This document shows, in pieces, positions 42,171 to 51,552 of a stretch of DNA of 64,000 bases. Each line of letters begins with the position of its first letter. Positions within the stretch are counted from its first letter, which is position 1. Under the pieces are notes generated by a model. That model was not told where the DNA came from. It saw only the letters and a program-made list of their open reading frames with translations, and did not search any database. The stretch is from the NCBI RefSeq assembly GCF_001941845.1, contig NZ_CP018870.1:2325001-2389000 (forward strand), given 5' to 3'. The position numbers and the translations under genes are program-made. This DNA comes from Streptomyces sp. TN58. GTDB taxonomy: Bacteria; Actinomycetota; Actinomycetes; Streptomycetales; Streptomycetaceae.

Positions 42171-43619
42171 ATGGGGATAGTCGCCGGGCTGGACAGCTCT
42201 TCCGCCTTCACACGCATCGTCGTCTGTGACACCGACACCGGCGCCGTGCTGCGCCAGGGGTACGCACCCCATCCGCAGCCCGCGGGCGAACCCGACGGCG
42301 CCAGCCCCCACGAGACCGACCCCCAGGCCTGGCTGCTCTCCCTCGGCGAGGCCGCCGGCGGCGGGATCCTGGAGGGGGTCCAGGCCATCGGGGTCTCCGC
42401 GCAGCAGCACGGCCTGCTCCCGCTGGACCCGCAGGGCGCCCTGGTGCGCCCGGCCCTCGTCGGCAACGACAAGCGCGGCCAGGCCGCGGCCGCCGACCTC
42501 ACCGAAGCCCTCGGCGGGCGGCACGCCTGGGCCGAGGCGGTGGGCTCGGTCCCGCACTCCGCGCAGCCCGTCGCGAAGCTGGCCTGGCTGGCCCGCACCG
42601 AGCCCGAGGCGGCCCGCCGGGTGGCCGTGCTGATGTCCCCGCACGACTGGCTGGTCTGGCAGCTGCTGGGCCGCCCGGCCCGGCGGACCACCGACCGCGG
42701 CGGCGCCTCCGGAACCGGCTACTGGTCGGCGGCCGCCGGAGCCTGGCGGCCCGACCTGGTCGAGCTGGCACTCGGGCACCGGGCCCTGCTGCCGGAGGTG
42801 CTCGGCCCCGCCGACGCGGCCGGAACCACGCCCGAGGGGCTGCTGATATCCGCCGGCACCGGCGAGACGATGGCCGCGGCGCTGGGCCTGGGGCTGGGCC
42901 CCGGCGACGCGGTGGTCTCCCTCGGCGCCTCCGGGTCGGTGATGGCGCTGCACCACGAGGCGCTGTCGGAGCCGGGCGGGCTGATCACCTCCCTGGCCGA
43001 CGCCACCGGCATGCATCTGCCCGTGGTGAACACCTCCAACGCCGTACGGGCCCTGCGCGGCACCGCCGAGCTGCTCGGCACCGACCTGGAGGGCCTGTCC
43101 GCGCTCGCGCTGAAGTCGACCCCGGGCGCGCACGGCCTCGTACTGCTGCCGTATCTGGAAGGTGAGCGGACGCCGAGCCTGCCGCATGCCGCCGGAACCC
43201 TCAGCGGGCTGCGCCGGGACTCGATGAAGCCGGAGCACCTGGCCCGGGCGGCCTTCGAGGGCATGCTGTGCGGCCTGGTGGACGCCCTCGACGTGCTGCG
43301 CTCGCGCGGGGTCGAGATCCGCCGGGTGTTCCTGCTGGGGGCGGCCGCGGAGCTGCCCGCCGTGCAGGTGGCGGCCCCCGGGCTGTTCGGCACGCAGATC
43401 GTCGTACCGGCACCGGCCGACTACGCGGCGCTGGGCGCGGCCCGCCAGGCGGCCTGGGCGCTCGGTGTGGCGCAGGGCACACTGGCTCCGCACACCCCGC
43501 CCCACTGGCCGGCCCCCGCGGCGCAGGTCTTCGAGCCGGGCGAGGAGTTCGCGGCCTGGCAGGGCGTCCGCCAGCAGTACGTCGCCACGCGGGAGCAGAT
43601 CCACCCCGGGGCGTTCTGA
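42171..43619 (+). CDS. FGGY-family carbohydrate kinase (xylulokinase-like)
   Basis: A protein of 482 residues with the two actin-like domains of FGGY sugar kinases. It begins IVAGLDSSSAFTRIVVCDTD (phosphate-1 loop, with SSS in place of the usual GTxS), has AIGVSAQQHGLLPLD (xylulokinase-type), VSLGASGSVMALH (phosphate-2) and VFLLGAAAELPAVQ. The motif GASGSV and MSPHDWLVWQLLG support a xylulokinase-like enzyme, but the exact sugar is open. Single gene; a terminator follows. Confidence 0.87.
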   Translation: MGIVAGLDSSSAFTRIVVCDTDTGAVLRQGYAPHPQPAGEPDGASPHETDPQAWLLSLGEAAGGGILEGVQAIGVSAQQHGLLPLDPQGALVRPALVGNDKRGQAAAADLTEALGGRHAWAEAVGSVPHSAQPVAKLAWLARTEPEAARRVAVLMSPHDWLVWQLLGRPARRTTDRGGASGTGYWSAAAGAWRPDLVELALGHRALLPEVLGPADAAGTTPEGLLISAGTGETMAAALGLGLGPGDAVVSLGASGSVMALHHEALSEPGGLITSLADATGMHLPVVNTSNAVRALRGTAELLGTDLEGLSALALKSTPGAHGLVLLPYLEGERTPSLPHAAGTLSGLRRDSMKPEHLARAAFEGMLCGLVDALDVLRSRGVEIRRVFLLGAAAELPAVQVAAPGLFGTQIVVPAPADYAALGAARQAAWALGVAQGTLAPHTPPHWPAPAAQVFEPGEEFAAWQGVRQQYVATREQIHPGAF

Positions 43620-43638
43620 CCGCTGCCGGATCAGGGCG

Positions 43639-43663
43639 GGCGCGGGGTCGTAGGACCCGCGCC
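43639..43663 (+). terminator. Terminator after the FGGY kinase
   Basis: GGCGCGGG (43639-43646) pairs with CCCGCGCC (43656-43663), nine-base loop. Separates the kinase from the ABC exporter operon. Confidence 0.65.
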
Positions 43664-43770
43664 GCGCCGCTGGTCCTTTTGACCGGCCTTTGCGAAATCC
43701 GATGGGGATCGGTGGGCCGATTGGCCGAAGATGGGTTGAACCCCTCGATCGTGCCGACCGGAGCCTGCGC

Positions 43771-45504
43771 GTGCTCATACGACTTCTGCGGACCCACCTG
43801 GGCCCGTACCGCAAACCCATCGCGGCGCTGGTCCTGCTGCAACTGCTGCAGACCAGCGCCAGCCTCTACCTGCCCACCCTGAACGCCGACATCATCGACA
43901 AGGGTGTCGTCAACGGCGACACCGGCTACATCCTGCGCTTCGGCGCACTGATGCTGGGCGTCTCGCTCGTCCAGCTCGTCTGCAACGTCGGAGCCGTCTA
44001 CTACGGCGCCCGCACGGCCGCGGCCGTCGGTCGCGACATCCGTGGCGCCGTCTTCGACCGGGTGCAGAGCTTCTCCGCCCGGGAGCTCGGCCAGTTCGGC
44101 GCCCCGTCACTGATCACCCGTACGACGAACGACGTCCAGCAGGTCCAGATGCTGGTGCTGATGACCTTCACCCTGATGGTGTCGGCCCCGATCATGTGCG
44201 TCGGCGGCATCGCGATGGCGCTCTCGCTGGACGTGCGTCTGTCGGGCGTCCTGCTGGCCGTGGTGCCCGTACTCGGGATCTCCGTCGGCGCCATCGTCCA
44301 CCGGACGCGGCCGCTGTTCCGCCAGCTGCAGGACCGCCTGGACACCGTGAACCGGGTGCTGCGCGAGCAGATCACCGGCAACCGGGTGATCCGCGCCTTC
44401 GTCCGCGACGACTACGAGAAGGAACGCTTCCGGGAGGCCAACGCCGACCTCACCGGCGTCTCGCTGGCCTCGGGCCGGCTGCTGGCTCTGATGTTCCCGA
44501 CCGTGATCGTGGTCGTGAACATCTCCAGCGTCGCCGTCATCTGGTTCGGCGCGATGCGCGTCGACAGCGGCGGTATGGAGGTCGGCCAGCTCACGGCCTT
44601 CCTCGCCTACCTGATGCAGATCGTCATGTCCGTGATGATGGCCACCTTCATGTTCATGATGGTGCCGCGCGCCGAGGTCTGCGCCGAGCGCATCCAGGAG
44701 GTGCTGGACACCGAGTCCAGCGTCGTCCCGCCCGCCGAACCGGTGCGCGAACTCACCCGCCGCGGGCTCCTGGAGCTGCGCGGCGCCGACTTCGGCTACC
44801 CGGGCGCCGAGTCCCCCGTCCTGCGCGGTGTGGACCTGGTGGCCCGTCCCGGCGAGACCACGGCGGTGATCGGCTCCACCGGAAGCGGCAAGTCCACGCT
44901 GCTGGGCCTGGTCCCGCGGCTGTTCGACGCGACCGGCGGCGAGGTACTGGTCGACGGCGAGGACGTACGCCGACTCGACCCGGAACTGCTGGCGAGGACG
45001 GTCGGCATGGTGCCGCAGAAGCCGTACCTCTTCTCCGGCACCATCGCCTCCAACCTGCGCTACGGACGCCCGGACGCCGGCGACGAAGAGCTGTGGCATG
45101 CGCTGGAGGTCGCCCAGGCGAAGGAGTTCGTCTCGGCGCTGGAGGGCGGCCTGGAGGCCCCCGTGACCCAGGGCGGGACGAACGTCTCCGGCGGCCAGCG
45201 CCAGCGACTGGCCATCGCCCGCACGCTGGTCCAGCGCCCCGAGATCTACCTCTTCGACGACTCCTTCTCGGCCCTGGACTACGCGACGGACGCGGCGCTG
45301 CGCGCGGCGCTCGCCCGCGAGACCGAGGACGCGACCGTGGTCATCGTCGCCCAGCGGGTCGCGACGATCCGCGACGCCGACCGGATCATCGTCCTGGACG
45401 AGGGGCAGGTCGTGGGCGAGGGACGCCACCACGAGCTGATGGCCGGCAACGAGACCTACCGGGAGATCGTGCTCTCCCAGCTGACGGAGGCGGAGGCCGC
45501 ATGA
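43771..45504 (+). CDS. ABC exporter half-transporter A, degenerate ATP site
   Basis: A protein of 577 residues: six-helix exporter domain followed by a nucleotide-binding domain. Walker A GSTGSGKST (368-376), signature VSGGQ (472-476), Walker B IYLFDDSFSALD in which Asp497 replaces the catalytic Glu, and H-loop AQRVAT with Gln528 in place of His. These two changes mark the degenerate half of heterodimeric exporters (TM287/288 type). GTG 43771 has GGAG seven bases upstream; an in-frame start at 43690 would add 27 non-conserved residues. It overlaps the partner gene by 4 bp. Confidence 0.92.
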   Translation: MLIRLLRTHLGPYRKPIAALVLLQLLQTSASLYLPTLNADIIDKGVVNGDTGYILRFGALMLGVSLVQLVCNVGAVYYGARTAAAVGRDIRGAVFDRVQSFSARELGQFGAPSLITRTTNDVQQVQMLVLMTFTLMVSAPIMCVGGIAMALSLDVRLSGVLLAVVPVLGISVGAIVHRTRPLFRQLQDRLDTVNRVLREQITGNRVIRAFVRDDYEKERFREANADLTGVSLASGRLLALMFPTVIVVVNISSVAVIWFGAMRVDSGGMEVGQLTAFLAYLMQIVMSVMMATFMFMMVPRAEVCAERIQEVLDTESSVVPPAEPVRELTRRGLLELRGADFGYPGAESPVLRGVDLVARPGETTAVIGSTGSGKSTLLGLVPRLFDATGGEVLVDGEDVRRLDPELLARTVGMVPQKPYLFSGTIASNLRYGRPDAGDEELWHALEVAQAKEFVSALEGGLEAPVTQGGTNVSGGQRQRLAIARTLVQRPEIYLFDDSFSALDYATDAALRAALARETEDATVVIVAQRVATIRDADRIIVLDEGQVVGEGRHHELMAGNETYREIVLSQLTEAEAA

Positions 45505-47423
45505 GCGGGCCCGGAGGACGGATGATGATGGGGCCGGCCCAGCGGTCCCTGGACTTCAGGGGATCGGGCAGGCGGCTGCTGGCCCAGCTCGCGCAGGACC
45601 GGGCCAAGCTGTGGGGCATGGTCCTCGCCGTTGTCGGCAGCGTCGCCTGCGCCGTCGTCGGACCGAAGATCCTCGGCGAGGCGACCGACCTGGTCTTCGC
45701 GGGGATCGTGGGCCGGGAGATGCCGGCCGGCGTGACCAAGCAGCAGGCGCTGGAGGCGATGCGCGCCCGCGGTGACGAGGGCATGGCGGACATGCTGTCC
45801 GGCACCGACTTCACCCCCGGACAGGGCATCGACTTCGGCGCCGTCGGGGTCGTGGCGATCTGGGCGCTGGTGGTCTTCACCCTGGCCGGCCTGCTGATGC
45901 TGGTCGCGACCCGGCTGTCGAACCACGTCATGAACGGCACCCTGTACCGGATGCGCGAGGAGCTCCAGGCAAAGCTGTCGCGGCTGCCGCTGTCGTACTT
46001 CGACCAGCAGAAGCGCGGCGAGGTGCTGAGCCGGGCCACCAACGACATAGACAACATCGGCCAGACGCTGCAGCAGACGATGGGTCAGCTGCTGAACTCG
46101 CTGCTGACGATCGTCGGCGTGCTGGCCATGATGTTCTGGATCTCGCCGCTGCTGGCGCTGGTCGCGGTGGGGACCGTACCGGTCTCCGTCTACGTCGCCG
46201 CGAAGATCGGCAAGAAGTCGCAGCCGCAGTTCGTGGAGCAGTGGAAGACGACCGGCACGCTCAACGCCCACATCGAGGAGATGTACTCGGGGCACAACCT
46301 GGTCAAGGTCTTCGGCCGGCAGAAGGAGTCCGCGGCGGTCTTCGCCGAGCAGAACGAGGCGCTGTACCGGGCCTCCTTCAAGGCCCAGCTGGTCAGCGGC
46401 ATCATGCAGCCGGTGATGTTCTTCATCTCGAACATCAACTACGTGCTGATCGCGGTGGTCGGCGGGCTGCGGGTCGCCTCCGGCAGCCTGTCGATCGGTG
46501 ACGTGCAGGCCTTCATCCAGTACTCGCGGCAGTTCTCGATGCCGCTGACGCAGGTCGCGTCGATGGCGAACCTGGTGCAGTCCGGTGTCGCCTCGGCGGA
46601 GCGGGTCTACGAGCTGCTGGACGCCCCGGAGCAGGAGCGCGACGCCGACGTGCCGGAGCGCCCCCGGGAGCTGCGCGGACAGGTCACCTTCGACAAGGTG
46701 GCCTTCCGCTACGAGCCGGACCGGCCGCTCATCGAGAACCTGTCGCTCTCGGTGGAGCCGGGCCACACGGTCGCGATCGTCGGCCCGACGGGTGCCGGCA
46801 AGACGACCCTGGTGAACCTGCTGATGCGGTTCTACGAGGTCACGGGCGGCGAGATCGCCCTCGACGGGGTGGACATCGCCAAGATGACCCGCGAGGAGCT
46901 GCGCGGCGGCATCGGCATGGTGCTGCAGGACACCTGGCTGTTCGGCGGCACCATCGCGGAGAACATCGCCTACGGTGCCTCGCGCGAGGTGACGCGTGCC
47001 GAGATCGAGGAGGCGGCGCGGGCGGCGCACGCGGACCGGTTCATCCGGACGCTGCCGGACGGCTACGACACGGTGCTGGACGACGAGGGTTCGGGGGTCA
47101 GCGCGGGCGAGAAGCAGCTGATCACCATCGCCCGGGCGTTCCTGTCGGATCCGGTGATCCTGGTCCTCGACGAGGCGACGAGCTCGGTGGACACCCGTAC
47201 CGAGGTGCTGATCCAGAAGGCGATGGCGCGGCTGGCGCACGGCCGTACGTCCTTCGTGATCGCGCACCGGCTCTCCACGATCCGCGACGCCGACGTGATC
47301 CTGGTGATGGAGAGCGGTTCGATCGTGGAGCAGGGCACGCACGAGGAGCTGCTGGCGTCGGGCGGTGCCTACGCTCGGCTGTACGCGGCGCAGTTCGCCC
47401 AGGCGGTCGCCGAGGTCGACTGA
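45501..47423 (+). CDS. ABC exporter half-transporter B, catalytic ATP site
   Basis: A protein of 640 residues: six-helix exporter domain with an extra loop of about 60 residues after the first helix (EMPAGVTKQQALEAMRARGD), then a nucleotide-binding domain. Walker A GPTGAGKTT (428-436), Walker B VILVLDEATS with Glu558, and H-loop AHRLST are canonical, but the signature is VSAGEKQ (533-539) instead of LSGGQ. In a heterodimer with half-transporter A this gives one hydrolytic and one degenerate site. Exports a hydrophobic compound or lipid; substrate unknown. The start overlaps the partner's stop (ATGA). Confidence 0.93.
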   Translation: MSGPGGRMMMGPAQRSLDFRGSGRRLLAQLAQDRAKLWGMVLAVVGSVACAVVGPKILGEATDLVFAGIVGREMPAGVTKQQALEAMRARGDEGMADMLSGTDFTPGQGIDFGAVGVVAIWALVVFTLAGLLMLVATRLSNHVMNGTLYRMREELQAKLSRLPLSYFDQQKRGEVLSRATNDIDNIGQTLQQTMGQLLNSLLTIVGVLAMMFWISPLLALVAVGTVPVSVYVAAKIGKKSQPQFVEQWKTTGTLNAHIEEMYSGHNLVKVFGRQKESAAVFAEQNEALYRASFKAQLVSGIMQPVMFFISNINYVLIAVVGGLRVASGSLSIGDVQAFIQYSRQFSMPLTQVASMANLVQSGVASAERVYELLDAPEQERDADVPERPRELRGQVTFDKVAFRYEPDRPLIENLSLSVEPGHTVAIVGPTGAGKTTLVNLLMRFYEVTGGEIALDGVDIAKMTREELRGGIGMVLQDTWLFGGTIAENIAYGASREVTRAEIEEAARAAHADRFIRTLPDGYDTVLDDEGSGVSAGEKQLITIARAFLSDPVILVLDEATSSVDTRTEVLIQKAMARLAHGRTSFVIAHRLSTIRDADVILVMESGSIVEQGTHEELLASGGAYARLYAAQFAQAVAEVD

Positions 47424-47442
47424 CGGCGGCGTGAGCGGGTGG

Positions 47443-47462
47443 GGGCGTCCTTCGGGGCGCCC
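47443..47462 (+). terminator. UUCG-tetraloop terminator of the exporter operon
   Basis: GGGCGTCC (47443-47450) pairs with the bases at 47455-47462 around TTCG, closed by C-G, with one G-T pair. TTT follows. C(UUCG)G is the most stable tetraloop class. Confidence 0.8.
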
Positions 47463-47476
47463 TTTCCCGTTGCGGC

Positions 47477-47516
47477 GGGTGTCGGTGGGTGTCGACGGGT
47501 GTCGGTGGGTGTCCGC
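47477..47516. repeat. Four tandem GGGTGTCnnn decamers
   Basis: Four 10-bp units (GGGTGTCGGT, GGGTGTCGAC, GGGTGTCGGT, GGGTGTCCGC) lie between the exporter terminator and the stop of hrdA. The first and third are identical. Confidence 0.85.
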
Positions 47517-47517
47517 T

Positions 47518-48570
47518 TCAGTCGAGGTAGCCGCGCAGCTGGTCGGCGAAGGCGTGGTCGCGCAGCTTGTTGAGGGTCTTGGACTCGATCTGGCGGATCC
47601 GCTCGCGCGTCACGCCGAAGATCCGGCCGATCTCCTCCAGGGTGCGGGGGCGTCCGTCCGCGAGGCCGTAGCGCAACTGCACGACCTTGCGCTCACGTTC
47701 GCCGAGGGTCGACAGGACCGCCTCCAGGTGCTCGCGCAGCAGGAAGAAGGCGGCCGACTCCACGGGGGAGGCTGCGTCCCCGTCCTCGATGAGGTCGCCG
47801 AGGGCGACGTCGTCCTCCTCGCCGACGGGGGCGTGCAGGGAGACCGGCTCCTGGGCGAGGCGCAGCACTTCGAGTACGCGCTCGGGGGTCAGCTCCAGGT
47901 GGTGGGCGACCTCTTCGGCGGTGGGCTCGTAGCCGCGTTCCTGGAGCATGCGGCGCTGGACGCGCACGACGCGGTTGATCAGCTCGACGACGTGGACGGG
48001 CACGCGGATGGTCCGGGCCTGGTCGGCGAGGGCCCGGGACATCGCCTGCCGGATCCACCAGGTGGCGTAGGTGGAGAACTTGTACCCGCGGGCGTAGTCG
48101 AACTTCTCAACGGCCCGGATCAGCCCGAGGTTCCCCTCCTGCACCAGGTCGAGCATGGTGAGCCCGCGGCCGACGTACCGCTTCGCGACGGAGACGACGA
48201 GGCGCAGGTTCGACTCGATGAGCCGGCGTTTGGCCATGCGACCCATGACGACGAGCCGGTCGAGGTCGAGGGCGAGCTGGGAGTCGAGGTCGGGGGTGTT
48301 GCCGAGCTTCTCCTCGGCGAACAGTCCGGCTTCGACGCGCCGTGCCAGGTCCACCTCCTCCGCGGCGGTGAGCAGCGGGATCCTGCCTATCTCGCGCAGG
48401 TACTGGCGGAACAGGTCGGCGGAGGGTCCGGATCCGCCCCCGCTCCCGTCGCTGTCCCGCCTGCGCTGCACAGGTACCGGCTCGATGAGCTCCAGTACCT
48501 CGGGCTCTTCGTCCACGGCGACGGCCTCCGAGGACTCGCTCGCGTTCACGGTCAGGGTCCGGGTCTGCAC
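47518..48570 (-). CDS. hrdA: Principal-type RNA polymerase sigma factor (HrdA-like)
   Basis: A protein of 350 residues, a group 2 sigma-70. Region 1.2 [20 protein letters not shown]; region 2 [40 protein letters not shown]; region 3 [16 protein letters not shown]; region 4 [20 protein letters not shown]. It lacks region 1.1 of the essential HrdB. Position beside the exporter pair, and the sequence, point to HrdA. GTG 48570 has GGAGG nine bases upstream; a longer frame to 48657 has no such signal. Promoter choice should resemble HrdB, since regions 2.4 and 4.2 are near-identical in type. Confidence 0.88.
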   Translation of the reverse strand: MQTRTLTVNASESSEAVAVDEEPEVLELIEPVPVQRRRDSDGSGGGSGPSADLFRQYLREIGRIPLLTAAEEVDLARRVEAGLFAEEKLGNTPDLDSQLALDLDRLVVMGRMAKRRLIESNLRLVVSVAKRYVGRGLTMLDLVQEGNLGLIRAVEKFDYARGYKFSTYATWWIRQAMSRALADQARTIRVPVHVVELINRVVRVQRRMLQERGYEPTAEEVAHHLELTPERVLEVLRLAQEPVSLHAPVGEEDDVALGDLIEDGDAASPVESAAFFLLREHLEAVLSTLGERERKVVQLRYGLADGRPRTLEEIGRIFGVTRERIRQIESKTLNKLRDHAFADQLRGYLD

Positions 48571-48706
48571 GGGGGCGACCTCCAGGGCTCCGAGGACGGG
48601 GGCTCCGCATTCAGTGTGGGGTAGGACACATCGCTGCCACGAGGGGCGTGCGGGCACTTTCTGAGTCCGGTGCGTGACCGATGGTTACCCCCCTCGGGGA
48701 ACCCCG

Positions 48707-49024
48707 ATGCGGATCGGACTCATGTCCGAGACGATCGGCTCCACGTCGGAGTACGAAGCCCACGTGACGGTGCGCCGTCCGGGCGCGGCGGAGCTGGCGC
48801 GGCGGAGCTGGCGCGGCTCGACGTCTGGCCCGGAGCGCGGAGTTGGGGGCGCCCCCCCCATCGTCCGGCACGGGGTCGGACGGCGTCGCCGCCGATACGC
48901 CCTTCGGCAGGCGGGCGGGGCTCCGTAGCCGGACACGCGGAAGCACCTGGAAACCCTCGGCATCGCGCGCATCGGATCCGACGGCTACGTGGGCGCCGAG
49001 TGGCAGCACTGCGCGGCGGATTAG
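48707..49024 (+). pseudogene. Decayed gene of unknown family
   Basis: From ATG 48707 a coding-like frame reads MRIGLMSETIGSTSEYEAHV and on to GAAELAR, then is broken by an exact 14-bp tandem duplication (48785-48812). Removing one unit continues it as AAELARLDVWPGARSWG in the other frame. Further fragments, SGTGSDGVAADTPF and KHLETLGIARIGSDGYVGAE, end at TAG 49022-49024. I do not recognise the family. The whole 48658-49046 gap holds nothing else coding. Confidence 0.5.
48785..48812. repeat. Exact 14-bp tandem duplication causing a frameshift
   Basis: GCGGCGGAGCTGGC occurs twice in a row (48785-48798, 48799-48812). Fourteen is not a multiple of three, so the duplication breaks the frame that starts at 48707. 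Confidence 0.85.
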
Positions 49025-49046
49025 CCGGAGTTGGCCGAGGACAGCC

Positions 49047-51122
49047 TCAGGCCGGTTCGACGCGGACCGCGCAGACCTTGAACTCCGGCATGCGGGAGGT
49101 GGGGTCGAGGGCCGGGTTGGTCAGGGTGTTGGCGCGGCCCTCGCCCGGCCAGTGGAAGGGCATGAAGACCGTGTCCGCGCGGATGGCGTCGGTGATGCGG
49201 GCCGGGGCCACGGCGCGGCCGCGGCGGGAGGTGACCGCGAGGGGGCTGCCGTCGACCGCGCCGATGCGGGCGGCGAGGCGGGGGTGCAGTTCGACGAACG
49301 GGCCGGGTGCGGCCTCGTTGAGCTCGTCCACCCGGCGGGTCTGGGCGCCGGACTGGTACTGGGCGACCACACGGCCGGTGGTGAGCAGGAGCGGGTACTC
49401 CGCGTCGGGGACCTCCGCGGCGTCGCGGTGGGCGACGGGGACGAAGCGGGCCCGGCCGTCGTCCGTGGCGAAACGGTCCAGGAAGAGGCGCTGGGTGCCG
49501 GCCGATCCTTCGGGGCAGGGCCAGAAGACGCCCTGCTCGGACTCGATGCGGTCGTAGGTGATGCCCGAGTAGTCCGCCGGGCCGCCGGCCGAGGCGCGGC
49601 GCAGTTCGTCGAAGACCTCCTCGGGGGCGGTGGGGAAGCCCTTCTCGACGCCGAGGCGGGCGGCGAGCCCGTGCAGGACGTCCAGGTCGCTGCGGACGCC
49701 GGGGGGCGGGGTCAGGGCGCGGCGGCGCAGCAGGACGCGGCCCTCCAGGTTGGTGGTGGTGCCGGTCTCCTCCGCCCACTGGGTGACGGGGAGGACGACG
49801 TCCGCGAGGGCGGCCGTCTCGGAGAGCACGACGTCGGCGACGGCGAGGAAGTCCAGTGAGCGGATGCGGTCCTCGATGTGTGCGGCCCGGGGGGCGGAGA
49901 CCACCGGGTTGGAGCCCATCAGCAGGAGCGACTTCACGTCGGTGCCGAGGGCGTCGAGGAGTTCGTAGGCGCTGCGGCCGGGCCCGGGCAGGCTGTCGGG
50001 GTCGACGCCCCAGACCTCGGCGACGTGTGCCCGCGCGGCCGGATCGGTGAGCTTGCGGTAGCCGGGGAGCTGGTCGGCCTTCTGCCCGTGCTCGCGTCCG
50101 CCCTGGCCGTTGCCCTGGCCGGTGAGGCAGCCGTAGCCGGACAGCGGGCGGCCGGCCCGGCCGGTGGCCAGGCACAGGTTGATCCATGCGCCGACGGTGT
50201 CTGTGCCCTTGGACTGCTGCTCCGGGCCGCGGGCGGTCAGGACCATCGCGGACTCCGGTGCGCAGAAGAGGGAGACGGCCTCGCGCAGGGCCGGGACCGG
50301 GACGCCGGTGATCCGTTCCACCAGCTCCGGCCAGTGGGCCATGGCGGCGGCCCGGGCCTCCTCCCAGCCGGTGGTGCGGGCGGCGATGAACTCCTCGTCG
50401 GTGCGGCCGTCGGCGACGACGAGGTGCAGGAGGCCCAGGGCGAGGGCGAGGTCGGTGCCGGGGCGCGGGGCCAGGTGCAGGTCGGCCTGTTCCGCGGTGC
50501 GCGTGCGGCGCGGGTCGATGACGATGAGGGTGCCGCCGTTGGCCTTGAGCTCGGTGAGGTAGCGCAGGGCGGGCGGCATGGTCTCGGCCAGGTTCGAACC
50601 GACGAGGATCACGCAGCCGGTGCGGGGGATGTCCTCCAGCGGGAAGGGCAGGCCGCGGTCGAGCCCGAAGGCCTTCTGGTGCGCGGCGGCGGCCGATGAC
50701 ATGCAGAAGCGGCCGTTGTAGTCGATCTGCGAGGTACGCAGGGCGACGCGGGCGAACTTGCCGAGCGCGTACGCCTTCTCGTTGGTCAGCCCGCCGCCGC
50801 CGAAGACGCCGACCGCGTCCGGCCCGTGCTCGCGGGACGTGCGGGTGAGGCCCGCGGCGACGGCGTCCAAAGCCTCCTCCCAGGTGGCCGGTTCGAGCCG
50901 CCCTGCGTGGGTGCGGACGAGCGGCTCGGTCAGGCGCACCCGGGAGGAGAGCACGGCAGGGGCGGTGCGGCCCTTGCCGCACAGTGCTCCCCGGTTGACC
51001 GGGAAGTCGGCGCGCTCCTCCACCGTCACGCCCGCGCCGCCGGGCTCGGGGCGCAGGTTCATCCCGCACTGCAGGGCGCAGTAGGGGCAGTGTGTGGCGG
51101 TGGCGGTGGCGGAGGTGCTCAT
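49047..51122 (-). CDS. nasA: Assimilatory nitrate reductase catalytic subunit (molybdopterin oxidoreductase)
   Basis: A protein of 691 residues. The N-terminal [4Fe-4S] motif is Cys12-x2-Cys15-x3-Cys19 ... Cys48 (HCPYCALQCGMN, GALCGKG). The molybdo-bis-MGD domain follows (QIDYNGRFCMSSAAAAHQKA with its Cys near residue 140, GSNLAETMPP) and a C-terminal domain (PLLLTTGRVVAQYQSGAQTR, FMPFHWPGEGRANTLTNPAL). This is the NasA/NarB group reducing nitrate to nitrite for growth. No signal peptide, so cytoplasmic. A GlnR-like box ends 22 bases upstream. The siroheme chelatase and right-edge flavoprotein fit the same pathway. Confidence 0.9.
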   Translation of the reverse strand: MSTSATATATHCPYCALQCGMNLRPEPGGAGVTVEERADFPVNRGALCGKGRTAPAVLSSRVRLTEPLVRTHAGRLEPATWEEALDAVAAGLTRTSREHGPDAVGVFGGGGLTNEKAYALGKFARVALRTSQIDYNGRFCMSSAAAAHQKAFGLDRGLPFPLEDIPRTGCVILVGSNLAETMPPALRYLTELKANGGTLIVIDPRRTRTAEQADLHLAPRPGTDLALALGLLHLVVADGRTDEEFIAARTTGWEEARAAAMAHWPELVERITGVPVPALREAVSLFCAPESAMVLTARGPEQQSKGTDTVGAWINLCLATGRAGRPLSGYGCLTGQGNGQGGREHGQKADQLPGYRKLTDPAARAHVAEVWGVDPDSLPGPGRSAYELLDALGTDVKSLLLMGSNPVVSAPRAAHIEDRIRSLDFLAVADVVLSETAALADVVLPVTQWAEETGTTTNLEGRVLLRRRALTPPPGVRSDLDVLHGLAARLGVEKGFPTAPEEVFDELRRASAGGPADYSGITYDRIESEQGVFWPCPEGSAGTQRLFLDRFATDDGRARFVPVAHRDAAEVPDAEYPLLLTTGRVVAQYQSGAQTRRVDELNEAAPGPFVELHPRLAARIGAVDGSPLAVTSRRGRAVAPARITDAIRADTVFMPFHWPGEGRANTLTNPALDPTSRMPEFKVCAVRVEPA

Positions 51123-51144
51123 GGCCCCAGCCTGCGCCGCCGGT

Positions 51145-51171
51145 GTTACACGGGCAGCCGCGCCGCGTTAC
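51145..51171 (-). promoter_or_regulatory. GlnR-like box upstream of nasA
   Basis: On the minus strand: GTAAC, six bases, CGGCT, six bases, GTAAC. The two GTAAC units are 22 bp apart, the a-site spacing of the Streptomyces GlnR consensus gTnAc-n6-GaAAc-n6-GTnAc; the middle b-site is poor. Exactly 22 bases separate the box from the nasA ATG. Confidence 0.55.
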
Positions 51172-51189
51172 GGCTCGGGATGCTCCACC

Positions 51190-51552
51190 TCAGCGCGGCC
51201 CGGCGCCCCCGGTGAGGGCGGCGTCGAGGGCCGGCCGCAGCTCGGGTCGGCCGAGGACCTCCACGAACATGATCCGGCCGTCGACGACGTCGAGGATCAG
51301 GTCTCCACGGGCCGGGAGCAGTGCCACGTTGCGGTGGCCCGGCCCGTAGGGCGTCCCCGGTGGGTGGGACGCGGTGTGGAAGCTCTGGCAGAAGTCGTCG
51401 CCGCAGCCGCAGTCGGCGAGGACGCGGAGGTCGTGGGCGCAGATGGCGAGGTCGCCCTCGCCCTCCTCCTGCAGCAGCCGCACGAGTTCGGCGCTCAGCC
51501 CCGGGAGGACGTCACGCAGCAGGGGTGCGGTGGTGTCGTCGTCCTGTTGCAC
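51190..51552 (-). CDS. Conserved hypothetical protein
   Basis: A protein of 120 residues from GTG 51552. LLRDVLPGLSAELVRLLQEE, then ADCGCGDDFCQSFHTA with three clustered cysteines, and GDLILDVVDGRIMFVEVLGR. The CxCxxxxC cluster could bind a metal. I recognise the type as a streptomycete-conserved protein without assigned role. Located upstream of nasA on the same strand (67 bp), so co-transcription is possible, although the GlnR-like box lies between. Confidence 0.72.
   Translation of the reverse strand: MQQDDDTTAPLLRDVLPGLSAELVRLLQEEGEGDLAICAHDLRVLADCGCGDDFCQSFHTASHPPGTPYGPGHRNVALLPARGDLILDVVDGRIMFVEVLGRPELRPALDAALTGGAGPR

Noticed and set aside
47365..48624. 419-codon plus-strand frame antisense to hrdA
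   Set aside because: hrdA has all sigma-70 regions on the opposite strand; the antisense translation has no domain.
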